From Nocardia sp. CC227C (GTDB lineage Bacteria > Actinomycetota > Actinomycetes > Mycobacteriales > Mycobacteriaceae): a stretch of DNA of 64,000 nt. Location of the stretch: the NCBI RefSeq assembly GCF_030767025.1, contig NZ_JASITE010000004.1, positions 434,001-498,000 of the forward strand. The letters are read 5' to 3'. The position numbers were made by a program, and so were the translations under genes. The notes beneath the pieces are model-generated. The model made no database searches. It had not been told where the DNA came from and saw only the letters and a program-made list of their open reading frames with translations. Positions 8,396 to 16,763 of this stretch are shown piece after piece. Each line of letters opens with the position of its first letter. Position 1 is the stretch's first letter.

Positions 8396-8438
8396 GCGAG
8401 GATCGGAGCGCAGGGCATCGGGGAGGGTGGAGATAGTC

Positions 8439-10214
8439 GTGGCCGGCGAGGGAACTCCATCATTCGGTGATGTCCAGGGCCAGGTCGCCCAAGGCACTGT
8501 GCAATTCGATCCGGCCGCGGCGGCGATCGGGGTGGCCGCCTGCGACGGCCTGGTCAGCAGGTTGCTGGCGGTGCGGAAGGCCACCGCGGATGTGACGGGT
8601 CTGTCGCCGTTCGCGGGACCGCACGCCGATTTCCCCTCCGGGTCCAAGCTCGCCGACGAATACTCCGCCCTCGCTAGCGAATTGGAGAACATTCTCGGCA
8701 CACATATCGCCTTGCTGGGCGATATGGCCGACACGTTCAAGGCGGCTGCGCGGGTGTTCGAGAATGCAGAAGCCGACTCCGCTGCTGCTTTCGAGGGGCT
8801 CACGATCTCCGGAGCGATTGGTGACTCCTACTCCTCGCGTCCGAGTCTGGATGTTCCCGCCTCCGAGCAGAGCATCAATCCGGTGCCGGTGCCTGGGGGA
8901 GCGGCGCTGGTGGGTCTGGGGCCGGGGTCGGTGGTCGGACAGTACACGAAGCCGGATGACGGGCGGGCGGTGGATCCGGAGAATCCGTACTCCAAGAAGT
9001 GGAGGCCGCTCTACGACCTGGGTGTCAGTATCAACCACGCGGCGGTGACCGCGGTGTCGGCGTACTGGCAGTGGATGGCGACCGAGATCCGGACCGGCGT
9101 CGACGAGTTCAAGCGCACCGCGCTGGGTGAGGGCGGGCAGGGCAGCGAGTATTCGATCCAGTCCGGATGGGTCGGGCCGTCGGCGGAGATGGCGCGACGC
9201 GCGGTGCGGGCTCGGGTGGACGACGGTGCCGCGCTGGCCGACACGGCGAATACCGTCGGCTCCCAGTTGGCGGGTATCTCGGACTGGCTGGAAAAGACGA
9301 AGAACGCCATGCCGCCGCTGCCGGACGATCCCGCGCTGCCCGGTAACCCGCAGGGGTACATGCTGGGCGGCAAGGAGACCGCATTGGCGCCGCTGAGCAC
9401 CTACCAGCATGCCTGCGAGCTCTACTACTGCACCGGGCTGATCAATTACAACGCCGCGCTGGTCAGCCTGCCCGTGCCCAGCGCGCAACCGGTGACCACG
9501 CCTCAGGTACAGCAAACGCCCCAAGCGCCCGGCACCACCACGGCCGAATCTCCCTCCCCGACAACACCGCCCGTGACCACTGAGACACCGGAACCACAGC
9601 CCGACTCGCCCGTGACGACTACCCAGCCGCAGGATACGCCGCAGACCACGCTGGAACAGCAGGCGCTCGCGGCCGCGCAGCAGGTGGCACAGACTCTGCT
9701 CCAGCAGGGGACTCAGGTTGTGCAGCAAGGCCTTCAAGCCGCCCAGCAGATCGCGCAGCAGGTCGCGCAGACGGTGCAGCAGGGCATCGAGCAGACCACG
9801 AAACAGGTCACCAGCCAGGACCCGGCCACCACGCTCGACCCCGTTACCGGACTCCCCGTCACGGCGGTGGACGGTAAGCCCTCGGCGGGGATCCCCGGCG
9901 GTGGCGGTGGAAGCCCGACCTCGCCCACCTCTCCGAGCCCCGAACTGCGGACGACCTCGGCGTCGTTGTTCCCCAGGGCCGCAGCCGCCGCCGACGATGC
10001 GGCGACGACCTCGACACGCGCCGTTCTCGCCTCCGGAAGCGGTTCCCCGACCACGATGGGGCCGATGGCCCCGGGCGCCGGTGCGGCCGGGCCGGGGCAA
10101 GGGCATGGGCAGGGCAAGCAGCATCAGCGAGCGGAGTACCTGAACTCCGCCGAGTACCTCGCCGAGTCCTGGGGCGAGGCACCGAAAGTCGTGAAGCCGG
10201 TAGCCGACTCATGA
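8439..10214 (+). CDS. Fused double helical-domain type VII substrate with Gln-rich coiled coil
   Basis: 591 aa from the GTG at 8439 (RBS GGTGGAG); a GTG at 8427 would add four residues. Region 1 (about 15-115) is an EspC-like helical hairpin (DPAAAAIGVAACDGLVSRLL, then ELENILGTHIALLGDMADTF). Region 2 (about 190-310) is a second WXG/PPE-like hairpin with the turn SGWVGPSAEMARRAV. Then come a Pro/Thr-rich linker, a Gln/Ala coiled coil (about 400-460, AAQQVAQTLLQQGTQVVQQG), a Gly/Ser/Pro region, and a conserved-looking tail (RAEYLNSAEYLAESWG). The overlapping EspG gene suggests an EspG-dependent exported protein. Confidence 0.65.
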   Translation: MAGEGTPSFGDVQGQVAQGTVQFDPAAAAIGVAACDGLVSRLLAVRKATADVTGLSPFAGPHADFPSGSKLADEYSALASELENILGTHIALLGDMADTFKAAARVFENAEADSAAAFEGLTISGAIGDSYSSRPSLDVPASEQSINPVPVPGGAALVGLGPGSVVGQYTKPDDGRAVDPENPYSKKWRPLYDLGVSINHAAVTAVSAYWQWMATEIRTGVDEFKRTALGEGGQGSEYSIQSGWVGPSAEMARRAVRARVDDGAALADTANTVGSQLAGISDWLEKTKNAMPPLPDDPALPGNPQGYMLGGKETALAPLSTYQHACELYYCTGLINYNAALVSLPVPSAQPVTTPQVQQTPQAPGTTTAESPSPTTPPVTTETPEPQPDSPVTTTQPQDTPQTTLEQQALAAAQQVAQTLLQQGTQVVQQGLQAAQQIAQQVAQTVQQGIEQTTKQVTSQDPATTLDPVTGLPVTAVDGKPSAGIPGGGGGSPTSPTSPSPELRTTSASLFPRAAAAADDAATTSTRAVLASGSGSPTTMGPMAPGAGAAGPGQGHGQGKQHQRAEYLNSAEYLAESWGEAPKVVKPVADS

Positions 10215-11002
10215 CCCGCACGTGGACTTTCACCGATCTCGAACTCGCCGTGTTGTGGGAGAACGCGACCGGTGAGCTGCTCCCGTCACCATTCACCATC
10301 ATCAGCCCGACCCCGTCGTACTACGACTACCTGCGGGAGAAGCGCGAAACCCGCGAGCGGCTGCACGCCACCCACGGCAGTTCATTCGACCACGTACTCA
10401 CCGCGATCACCCGACCGGACCTGCGGATCACCGTGAATGGCTGGGACACAGACGATCCCGACAACGAACAGGCACGCATCCGCATCCTCGCCGCCCGCGC
10501 CGGCGGCCACGGTTACGTAGTGACCCAGCTACCCGGCAAGACTCCGGGCGTGGGTGGCAGCTTCACCGTCGCCGCCTGCGATCCCGTCGCGCTGGCCGAC
10601 ACCGTCGTCGCCGCTCTGCCAGACGAAGCGCCCGGCGCTCAGGCCGAAATCCCGCTGGCGGCACCAGCTTCGGGCACCGACGATCTCGACCAGTGCATCG
10701 CGCGGTCACCCACGGCCGCCGACCACGGCAGCATCGTGAGCGTGCGATCCAAGCGATTCTTCCGGGTACGGCCCACGCTGATGGGCGTCATCGACGTCGC
10801 ACAGGGCAACTCGGTCTTCGGTCCCCGCGGCATCACCGATCACCGCCTGGAATGGCGCGACCTGCCCGACCACGGCCGCTACGCCATCCGGCACGCGGCG
10901 CCCTGGAAGGCGATCGGCGTCGACGCCCAGAAGCTCACCACGATGATCAACATATGCGTCGCCGACATCATCCGCGTGATCAAAGACGAACGAGGCAGCT
11001 GA
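10211..11002 (+). CDS. EspG-family type VII secretion chaperone
   Basis: 263 aa, normal EspG length. It begins RTWTFTDLELAVLWENATGE, matching the N-terminal EspG strand/helix, and has the mid-domain VRPTLMGVIDVAQGNS and the C-terminal helix QKLTTMINICVADIIRVI. EspG proteins bind the tips of PE/PPE-type substrate dimers in the cytosol and bring them to an ESX secretion system. The ATG overlaps the stop of the upstream substrate gene (ATGA), so the pair should be made together. The likely client is therefore the fused protein upstream rather than a separate PE/PPE pair. Confidence 0.8.
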   Translation: MTRTWTFTDLELAVLWENATGELLPSPFTIISPTPSYYDYLREKRETRERLHATHGSSFDHVLTAITRPDLRITVNGWDTDDPDNEQARIRILAARAGGHGYVVTQLPGKTPGVGGSFTVAACDPVALADTVVAALPDEAPGAQAEIPLAAPASGTDDLDQCIARSPTAADHGSIVSVRSKRFFRVRPTLMGVIDVAQGNSVFGPRGITDHRLEWRDLPDHGRYAIRHAAPWKAIGVDAQKLTTMINICVADIIRVIKDERGS

Positions 11003-11130
11003 ACAGCTGCTGCCCTTGGCCAGTTGGTATTCGGAAGCGAGCTGTTGGCTGACGCTCCGCCTCGTAGTCGGGCGACGATCTGCACGCCACTGGCGGCGGG
11101 TACGCGCCCCCGCGACTTGCTGGTCGAAGC

Positions 11131-11157
11131 CCGCTGCTCGGGGTCCCCGAGCAGCGG
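11131..11157. terminator. Hairpin terminator between convergent espG-like and Uma2 genes
   Basis: An 11-bp perfect stem (CCGCTGCTCGG with CCGAGCAGCGG) and a 5-nt loop sit between the stops at 11002 and 11160. It lacks a U-tract, as is usual in actinomycetes. Confidence 0.7.
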
Positions 11158-11159
11158 AA

Positions 11160-11786
11160 TCACTTCTCCCGGCGCACACCATCGAGATCGGTGAACGGCA
11201 ACTGCAACTTGATCGGTTCCTCCAAGGCGAGCTCGTCCCAATGCTCACGGTGCAGCCCGTACCGTTTGTTCGACCAGTCGAGACGGAACTCGTCGATACG
11301 TTCGACGGTTTCCCAGTCATCGGCGAAGTGAACGACGAGATACACGGGAATCCCTGTGCGGGCATAGAGTTTCCGCTTGTACTCGGTATCGTCGCCGATG
11401 CTGTCGGGGGATACCACTTCCACGACCATGCGGATATGCGGCAGGACCGTCGTCGCATCCCATCGGCCGCAGTCGATGACCAGCAGGTCGGGGAACCGAA
11501 AGTTCGCTCGCCGATCCACGCTCGCGCTGTCCGCGTCGGGGAAGCGAACAGGAGTGTCCGACTCGGTATCGAGGCACGGATCGTTCGGCGTGTGCGCGTT
11601 CTCGAGCGCCCGGCGGAGTCTGTGAATCACCCGGTCATGGGCTCTACTCTGCGCCTGACAGCGCACCACGAGACCATCCACCAACTCGAATGGCCCGCCG
11701 AACCGTGCAGCAAGGTCTCCGGGGTCCGCAGCCAGGAACTCCTCAGCCGTCAGCCGCTGTTCGCCGCGGGCATCCACAGCCGGCAT
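11160..11786 (-). CDS. Uma2-family (PD-(D/E)XK-like) endonuclease
   Basis: 208 aa from the ATG at 11786 (RBS GGAGGAAAG). Uma2/DUF820 proteins have a restriction-endonuclease fold and are frequent in actinobacteria and cyanobacteria, with mostly unknown roles. Visible core: FELVDGLVV, FPDLLVIDC (PD), MVVEVVSPDS (ExV), and YKRKLYARTGIPVYLVV (the K helix). All expected active-site positions are present. It is monocistronic, convergent with the EspG-like gene and divergent from a Cys-motif gene. Confidence 0.88.
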   Translation of the reverse strand: MPAVDARGEQRLTAEEFLAADPGDLAARFGGPFELVDGLVVRCQAQSRAHDRVIHRLRRALENAHTPNDPCLDTESDTPVRFPDADSASVDRRANFRFPDLLVIDCGRWDATTVLPHIRMVVEVVSPDSIGDDTEYKRKLYARTGIPVYLVVHFADDWETVERIDEFRLDWSNKRYGLHREHWDELALEEPIKLQLPFTDLDGVRREK

Positions 11787-11860
11787 CTTTCCTCCTACAG
11801 CAGTCACGCGGGAAGGCGACCCGCCACCCTCAGGCTAGTTCACGCTGTCAGGAGGAACCG

Positions 11861-12388
11861 ATGCCCGGTCCCAGCTTCTCAGAGGCAATTCGCGCCTTCA
11901 GTCCGGTCGACCGTGGCGGGAGTGGGGTCGACCCCGGCCCGCTGACGCAAATCACGGCCAAGGTCGCTGTCACCGGTACCGGCACGATCCACATGGCCGA
12001 CTGTAGGAGTCTCGGAAAGGCACGGCCGCGGTGCCACACATTTACAGAGCTGATTGTCGCCGGCGTGGCGCGGGGCTGCAGAACCTGCCGGGTCGACGAT
12101 CGGATCCGTCTCACCGATGACCAATCTGCCTATACGGTCGCGACCACAGCTGAGTGGCAAAGGGACGATGCCACCAGACAGGCCGCGGAGAAGCAGCGAC
12201 GAGACCGGGCCGACCTGAAGAACCGGGTTAGACGCGCCGATGATCGGCTGTCAGCTCTGACATCACGGTGGGGCCGGGAACGACTACCCGCGCGTGCGTG
12301 GTCGCCTACGACGCCGAAGCGCACACGCTCACGTATCACTGCCCTGATGACAGCAGCCACGATCCGTTCCTTCGTGAACAGGCGATGA
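11861..12388 (+). CDS. Cys-motif hypothetical protein; frame probably breaks near 12250
   Basis: A strong RBS (GGAGGA) precedes the ATG at 11861. Residues 1-135 look genuine: ITAKVAVTGTGTIHMADCRS, then CHTFTELIVAGVARGCRTCR (CxxC), then a charged helix (WQRDDATRQAAEKQRRDRAD). After about position 12268 the frame turns Arg/Thr/Ser-rich and shadow-like, while the +1-shifted frame (12268-12687) becomes clearly coding. The simplest reading is one gene of about 275 codons interrupted by a frameshift; two overlapping genes are the alternative. The product may bind zinc. No family recognised. Confidence 0.5.
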   Translation: MPGPSFSEAIRAFSPVDRGGSGVDPGPLTQITAKVAVTGTGTIHMADCRSLGKARPRCHTFTELIVAGVARGCRTCRVDDRIRLTDDQSAYTVATTAEWQRDDATRQAAEKQRRDRADLKNRVRRADDRLSALTSRWGRERLPARAWSPTTPKRTRSRITALMTAATIRSFVNRR

Positions 12389-12687
12389 CGCTCGTTGCGC
12401 ACAGCCACCCACACCGGGTCGCATGCCAATTCGATCTGTGGCTTGCGTGGAAGGCCGATCGAGCTGCCGCCCTCGCCGCGTTGGAGGAGATCGAGAAGCA
12501 GTACGCGGATACTCCACCGCTCCGTCCAGTTCCGATCTGCGAAACCTGTGGCCAGACTGTCCGGGTTCATCGCAGCCACGAGCGCGAAATCTGGTTCTGT
12601 TCAGGGAGGGAGACGAACCAGCGGCACCTATTCCGGGATGAGAAGCGCAACGATCTCGCCTCTCGGAGACGACTCGCTCAATCCTGA
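12268..12687 (+). CDS. Cys-rich hypothetical protein, likely 3' part of frameshifted gene
   Basis: 139 aa if started at the GTG at 12268; the frame is open from 12244. The content is convincing: VVAYDAEAHTLTYHCPDDSS, then DLWLAWKADRAAALAALEEI, then the zinc-finger-like CETCGQTVRVHRSHEREIWFC with CxxC and a later Cys. No RBS precedes the GTG. Its coherent start exactly where the upstream frame degrades supports a single disrupted gene. If intact, it would be a two-zinc-ribbon protein of unknown role. Confidence 0.5.
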   Translation: MGPGTTTRACVVAYDAEAHTLTYHCPDDSSHDPFLREQAMTLVAHSHPHRVACQFDLWLAWKADRAAALAALEEIEKQYADTPPLRPVPICETCGQTVRVHRSHEREIWFCSGRETNQRHLFRDEKRNDLASRRRLAQS

Positions 12688-13111
12688 CTCGGACTTGCTG
12701 GACCAGCATCATGCACGTCTGCTCGCCACCATGGCCGTCGTCGAAAATGCGGGACTTGCCGCCGACGATGACGACCTGAAAACGATCAAAAGGCAAAGCC
12801 AGGAAGCGCTCGAGGCCGTTGAGGCCCTCCGATCGGATGGCTCCACCTACCGCGTGCTCGAATCGGCGGCCGCTGGCGGTGGCCGACCAACAGACATCCA
12901 ACAATGGCTGCTCATCGACGTCGTCACCCTTGGCCCCGACGGGCCACCCGACGTGCGCTTCACCCTGGACCGGCCAGACCTTCGCGAGCAACTGGACCTT
13001 GCCGACCTTCGGGACGCCATCGTGGAAGCTCGGGCGTGGGCCGATCAACGAGAGGCCGACCTTCATGCAAGGGAACAACGCCAGCGACCGCAGGACGACA
13101 ACAGCATTTGA
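12638..13111 (+). CDS. Hypothetical helical acidic protein
   Basis: 157 aa from the ATG at 12638, which overlaps the preceding gene by 50 bp and lacks a good RBS; 12731 is an alternative start. From residue 18 the sequence is convincing: LLDQHHARLLATMAVVENAG, then IKRQSQEALEAVEALRSDGS, then LLIDVVTLGPDGPPDVRFTL, and a C-terminal helix REQLDLADLRDAIVEARAWA. No signal peptide or TM segment. It probably belongs with the Cys-motif gene(s) upstream. Family not recognised. Confidence 0.5.
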   Translation: MRSATISPLGDDSLNPDSDLLDQHHARLLATMAVVENAGLAADDDDLKTIKRQSQEALEAVEALRSDGSTYRVLESAAAGGGRPTDIQQWLLIDVVTLGPDGPPDVRFTLDRPDLREQLDLADLRDAIVEARAWADQREADLHAREQRQRPQDDNSI

Positions 13112-13335
13112 CTGCCCCTGTCGTAGCCGGTGCCTGATCTTGATCGTCGAGGATGGTCTTGTCGGTGTGGATGGATAGTCATCTGCATCAATTCGGGCAG
13201 CGGGCCGCTGGCCTAATCGACCCCCCTCGACCATTCACCGGGACACCTCTTTGCGGCCGCCTGCACCCAGACCTACCGTCCCTGAGCAGGCCATATTCCT
13301 ATTCCGGTGTGGTCCGCATCACTCGAGGAGTATCC

Positions 13336-14052
13336 ATGCAATCAATCGCATCTCGCCTGTCGGCGGTGATCGGAGCGGTCGTCGCCACGGTGGCAGTCGT
13401 GGCCGCTGGAGGCGGTACCGCGGGAGCGGTGCCGCCCGGTGAAATGACGCTGACCTTCGTCCGTCATGCCGAGTCGACCGGCAATGCGTCCGGTCTCATC
13501 GACACTTCCGTCCCCGGCCCCGAGCTGACCGACAAGGGGTGGGTACAAGCTGAGGCTGTCTCCGGGGCCCTGGGTGACTGCAAGTTCATCGACGGTGTGT
13601 ACGTCTCGACGATGGTGCGGACTCAGCAGACGGCGGGGCCGGTCTCGGAGCGGTGTGATCGTCCAGCGGTCGTCGAGAGCGGCTTCCACGAGATCGAGGC
13701 CGGAATCTACGAGGGCACACCGGAGCGGGACGCGATGCAGGGCTACTTCGCCGCTCCGCTCCAGTGGATGCAGGGCAACCTGGATGCTCGCATCCCCGGC
13801 TCGATCGATGGCCATGAGTTCAAGCAGCGGATGGACGCCTCCATCCAGGGCATCCAGGATCGCGGCACCAAGCGTGCGGTGGTCTTCTCACACGGCGGTG
13901 CCATGATGGTCTGGGCCGTGATGACGCTCGACGACGTGGACGTGAGCAAGCTGCAGTCCGACCCGATCCAGAACACCGGACGGGTGGTCGTGAAGGGGAA
14001 GCCGGGCAAGGGTTGGAAGCTCGTGTCCTGGGACGGCAGCCCCGCTGCCTGA
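13336..14052 (+). CDS. Secreted histidine-phosphatase-superfamily protein
   Basis: 238 aa from the ATG at 13336 (GAGGAG, 5-nt spacing). A Sec signal peptide ends near GTAGA-VPPG. The phosphoglycerate-mutase-like domain has the catalytic RHAES (TFVRHAESTGN), the general-acid region FHEIEAGIYEG, and the second catalytic His in VVFSHGGAMM. Such proteins remove phosphate from small molecules or proteins through a phosphohistidine; export suggests a periplasmic or surface phosphatase. Monocistronic, followed by a hairpin terminator at 14069-14110. Confidence 0.88.
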   Translation: MQSIASRLSAVIGAVVATVAVVAAGGGTAGAVPPGEMTLTFVRHAESTGNASGLIDTSVPGPELTDKGWVQAEAVSGALGDCKFIDGVYVSTMVRTQQTAGPVSERCDRPAVVESGFHEIEAGIYEGTPERDAMQGYFAAPLQWMQGNLDARIPGSIDGHEFKQRMDASIQGIQDRGTKRAVVFSHGGAMMVWAVMTLDDVDVSKLQSDPIQNTGRVVVKGKPGKGWKLVSWDGSPAA

Positions 14053-14068
14053 GTGCGTTATCCGCCCG

Positions 14069-14110
14069 CCGACCCCCATCACGCACCAACAATCGCCTGG
14101 TGGGGGTCGG
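14069..14110. terminator. Hairpin terminator between convergent genes
   Basis: Arms CCGACCCCCA and TGGGGGTCGG (10 bp, perfect) around a 22-nt loop, between the phosphatase stop (14052) and the PAS-ANTAR stop (14168). The long loop makes it a weaker call than the others. Confidence 0.55.
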
Positions 14111-14167
14111 TCTGCGATTGCCGCTCGCCGCCGCGGAGGTCGTGACCACCACGGTGCGGCGTGCGGG

Positions 14168-14860
14168 TCAGCGGATCTGTTCGTGGATGGTGAGCAGCAG
14201 ATGGTCGAATGCGGCCACCGTGTTCGGCGGCGGGGGCGGGAGTTGGGGCAGGCCGTTGAGCAGGGCTTCGGCCAGGTCGCGGAGTTTGGTGTTGGTTTCC
14301 TGGGAGCGCCATTTCAGGACCTTGAACGCCTGGTCGGCATTGATGTCGTACATGCGCATCAAGACGCCTTTGGCCTGCTCGATCGCGGCGCGGTTCTCTA
14401 CGACTTCGGGGATCACGGCGTCGAGGGTTTCGCGTTCGGCCTCGGCGAGGGTGTCGGTCAGGTCGATGTAGTAGCCCGCGGTGCCGACCGGGGTGCCGGT
14501 GGCGTCGAGGATGCGGTCGGCGACCAGCATTACGCGGTGTTCGCCACCGGCGGTGTCGAGGAAGCGATGGCGGCTCGAGAAGGGGTGGCCTTCGGTGAGT
14601 GACCGCGCGATCGCTTCGGCCACCTGTTCGCGATCCTCCGGATGTTTGTGCGCCAGCAGCAACTCGGTGGTCGGTTCGATCTCACCGGGGGCGTAGCCGT
14701 GCATGCGGTACACCTCCGGCGACCATTCCCAGCATTGGGTGGCGAACCAGAAGCGGAAGCTGCCGAACCCTCGCTCGTCCGCTGCGGCGAGATGGTTCGG
14801 CTCATCGGTGTTGTCCGCGCGCGGCGTCGCTCCGCGAGCGGGGCCGACAGTATCTGTCAC
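14168..14860 (-). CDS. PAS-ANTAR RNA-binding regulator
   Basis: 230 aa. A PAS fold (about 35-140: WEWSPEVYRMHGYAPGEIEP, then HPEDREQVAEAIARSL, then a GYYIDLTD end) precedes an ANTAR domain (about 150-200: VVENRAAIEQAKGVLMRMYD, then INADQAFKVLKWRSQETNTK). ANTAR domains bind paired hexanucleotide hairpins in mRNA leaders and antiterminate transcription; PAS would sense the signal. No kinase domain or receiver is fused. The GTG start overlaps the stop of the small upstream ORF (GTGA). Direct RNA targets are not evident here. Confidence 0.88.
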   Translation of the reverse strand: MTDTVGPARGATPRADNTDEPNHLAAADERGFGSFRFWFATQCWEWSPEVYRMHGYAPGEIEPTTELLLAHKHPEDREQVAEAIARSLTEGHPFSSRHRFLDTAGGEHRVMLVADRILDATGTPVGTAGYYIDLTDTLAEAERETLDAVIPEVVENRAAIEQAKGVLMRMYDINADQAFKVLKWRSQETNTKLRDLAEALLNGLPQLPPPPPNTVAAFDHLLLTIHEQIR

Positions 14861-15195
14861 CCTGCAAGTATGCCCGTCCGCGTCGCGTGCGGCGGCCTTC
14901 TCGGTTCGATCGCGTCGATAGGACCGGTGGGCTGCTTTCTTAACCCGACCGGCAGTGATGGGTTATCCACGCACGCCCCGTCTACGCCGAGCCGGTCGAG
15001 GTCGGCAGTGATCTGTCTCTCGATCAGCTGATGGTTTGTTCGGCGCTCGGCGGACAGTTCGGCAACCGCTCCGAGACCGCCGAGCAGTCGAGCAAGGGCG
15101 GTCAGGCCAGTAGCGGCAGCTTCGGTGACCCCAATGCCGCCGACTCCCCCGGCCCGCGCTTGCCGTGCGACGGCATCCGGCTTTACGATCGACAC
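14857..15195 (-). CDS. Small hypothetical protein coupled to PAS-ANTAR gene
   Basis: 112 aa, GTG at 15195 with AAGGA 8 nt upstream. The N-terminal 75 residues look genuine (GVTEAAATGLTALARLLGGL, then ERRTNHQLIERQITADLDRL) and may be helical; the C-terminal third is Pro/Arg-rich and less convincing. Its stop overlaps the GTG of the PAS-ANTAR gene, so it may set that gene's expression or act as its partner. No family recognised. Confidence 0.45.
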   Translation of the reverse strand: MSIVKPDAVARQARAGGVGGIGVTEAAATGLTALARLLGGLGAVAELSAERRTNHQLIERQITADLDRLGVDGACVDNPSLPVGLRKQPTGPIDAIEPRRPPHATRTGILAG

Positions 15196-15249
15196 GATGA
15201 TTCCTTCTGATCACAGATTGGGGGTCCCGTTCGTCCAAGGTGAGTGCTG

Positions 15250-16656
15250 ATGCTCACTGTGCAGACGACGAGGGACGATTCCCATCTTTCCCACTGGCCG
15301 CGCGTGCGCGAATTCGCCGTGCCGGCTTCGATGATCGACAACGCTACCGCCAGGCGGCGGGTCGGCGATTGGGCAGGCGCTTGTGCTGCCGCGGGTTTCG
15401 ATGTCGACCTGCGGTTGCGGTCCGCGGCGAGGACGTACGGTGCGGAAGTCGCGGCTCGGATTCGAGACGACCTGTCGCATCTGGCCCCGGATCTGCTGCG
15501 GTGGCATCTGCCGAGGGTCGCGCCCGACGGCTTGCTACGACCGGGTACGACGATCGCACTGGCGCGCTATCGGAGTGAAACCGGTCGGGGTGGGCGCGGT
15601 TCCACATATTTGGTGGTTCGGACCGCTCCCGCGTGGGCGGATGCCGGACAGCGAGTGAGTATCGCGCTGTGGGACGGTGCACGCACCGAATCCGGCTCGC
15701 ATCCACATCCGAGGCCCAATCGCCGCTTCCGGCTGGATCTGCACCGTCACCTCTGGGATGTGCGCAGGACCGACGAGCTGCGCATCCGCGCCGGGGTCGA
15801 GCAGGCCGACCGGCCTCCGATCGTTCCGGGTCTTCCGGCGGCGGTTCCCGTCGAGCGATGCGCAGTCGGGCGCTGGCCCGCCGAGGCGCGGATTCTGCTG
15901 GATGCCGAAGGGCGGCAGGAGAATACGTTTCAGGTGCGGCTCGGGGCCAAACAGCGGGTGATCCTGGAGCTCACGGCGGACGCACCCGGTGTGCGGGTCG
16001 TCCCGGATTACCCGGCGGGCGGCATCTCGGCGCTTCCGATCCTGCCCGATGCCGCGACCTGGACCCTGCCCGATCTCGAACTGCTTCGCACCGGCGCACT
16101 GTCGGCGGATCGGCTCCATCCACTGGTCGCCGCCGTACTGTGTCCGGGCCACCCGCGGGACGAATCGGCTTGGAAGCAGCCGGAATCGGGGCGTCCGGAG
16201 TTCGTGGAGTGCCGCGGCGAGCTGCACCGCATCGGCCTGGTCGACGGCGTCCTGACGGCGTTGGACCACGAACCAGGCGAAATCAATCGCGAAGAACTGC
16301 TCGCCGCGCTGACCGGGAAACCCGTGCCCTGCCTTCAGGTCATCGATCAGGTCCACCGCCATCCGGACTGCCTCGCGAGTGTCCGCGAACGTCTCGTCCA
16401 CGGTGATGTCGCCGGTGTGCTGGCATTGGTCGAGACGCTCCTCGGCCCGGCGGCGGCGCTGCGTGACGGCGCGCTCCGCGACGAACTCCGAGCCGCTGCC
16501 GAACAGCGGATCACCTACGGGCGCTATCGATCCGGCCCGCAATCACCATCCCTCATCCCGCCTCCACGCAATGCCGAAGCCCGCCGGGTCCGAGAACGGC
16601 GGGCACACCGCTCACGCGATCGCCGCACCGGTGCTCGCGGAGCGGCCATGTCGTAG
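15250..16656 (+). CDS. Unknown protein, first gene of a MoxR/VWA operon
   Basis: 468 aa from the ATG at 15250 (AAGGTGAG upstream; a GTG at 15244 is possible). It is cytosolic, Arg-rich, with no signal peptide or TM. Segments such as WPRVREFAVPASMIDNATAR, DLSHLAPDLLRWHLPRVAPD and LVAAVLCPGHPRDESAW suggest a folded multi-domain protein, ending in an Arg-rich tail. It lies 107 bp before the MoxR ATPase gene and 1.3 kb before the VWA/metallopeptidase gene, all on the same strand. I infer a substrate or adaptor for that chaperone pair; no family recognised. Confidence 0.7.
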   Translation: MLTVQTTRDDSHLSHWPRVREFAVPASMIDNATARRRVGDWAGACAAAGFDVDLRLRSAARTYGAEVAARIRDDLSHLAPDLLRWHLPRVAPDGLLRPGTTIALARYRSETGRGGRGSTYLVVRTAPAWADAGQRVSIALWDGARTESGSHPHPRPNRRFRLDLHRHLWDVRRTDELRIRAGVEQADRPPIVPGLPAAVPVERCAVGRWPAEARILLDAEGRQENTFQVRLGAKQRVILELTADAPGVRVVPDYPAGGISALPILPDAATWTLPDLELLRTGALSADRLHPLVAAVLCPGHPRDESAWKQPESGRPEFVECRGELHRIGLVDGVLTALDHEPGEINREELLAALTGKPVPCLQVIDQVHRHPDCLASVRERLVHGDVAGVLALVETLLGPAAALRDGALRDELRAAAEQRITYGRYRSGPQSPSLIPPPRNAEARRVRERRAHRSRDRRTGARGAAMS

Positions 16657-16763
16657 TCGAAACGCTCGCTGTCACAACCCCTTACGACATCGGGTCGACA
16701 CGTCGGCTCCCGGCGGCGCGCCCGCTACCCCATTCGATCATTCCGAACCCAAGGTGAATCCCC

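Noticed and set aside
8460..10124. A 554-aa minus-strand frame opposite the Q-rich substrate gene
   Set aside because: The sequence is low-complexity Arg/Gly-rich, has no RBS or domain, and overlaps a gene with clear helical domains and an EspG partner.
14599..14943. Plus-strand ORFs opposite the PAS-ANTAR gene
   Set aside because: Arg/Ser-rich shadows; the minus strand carries a complete ANTAR domain.
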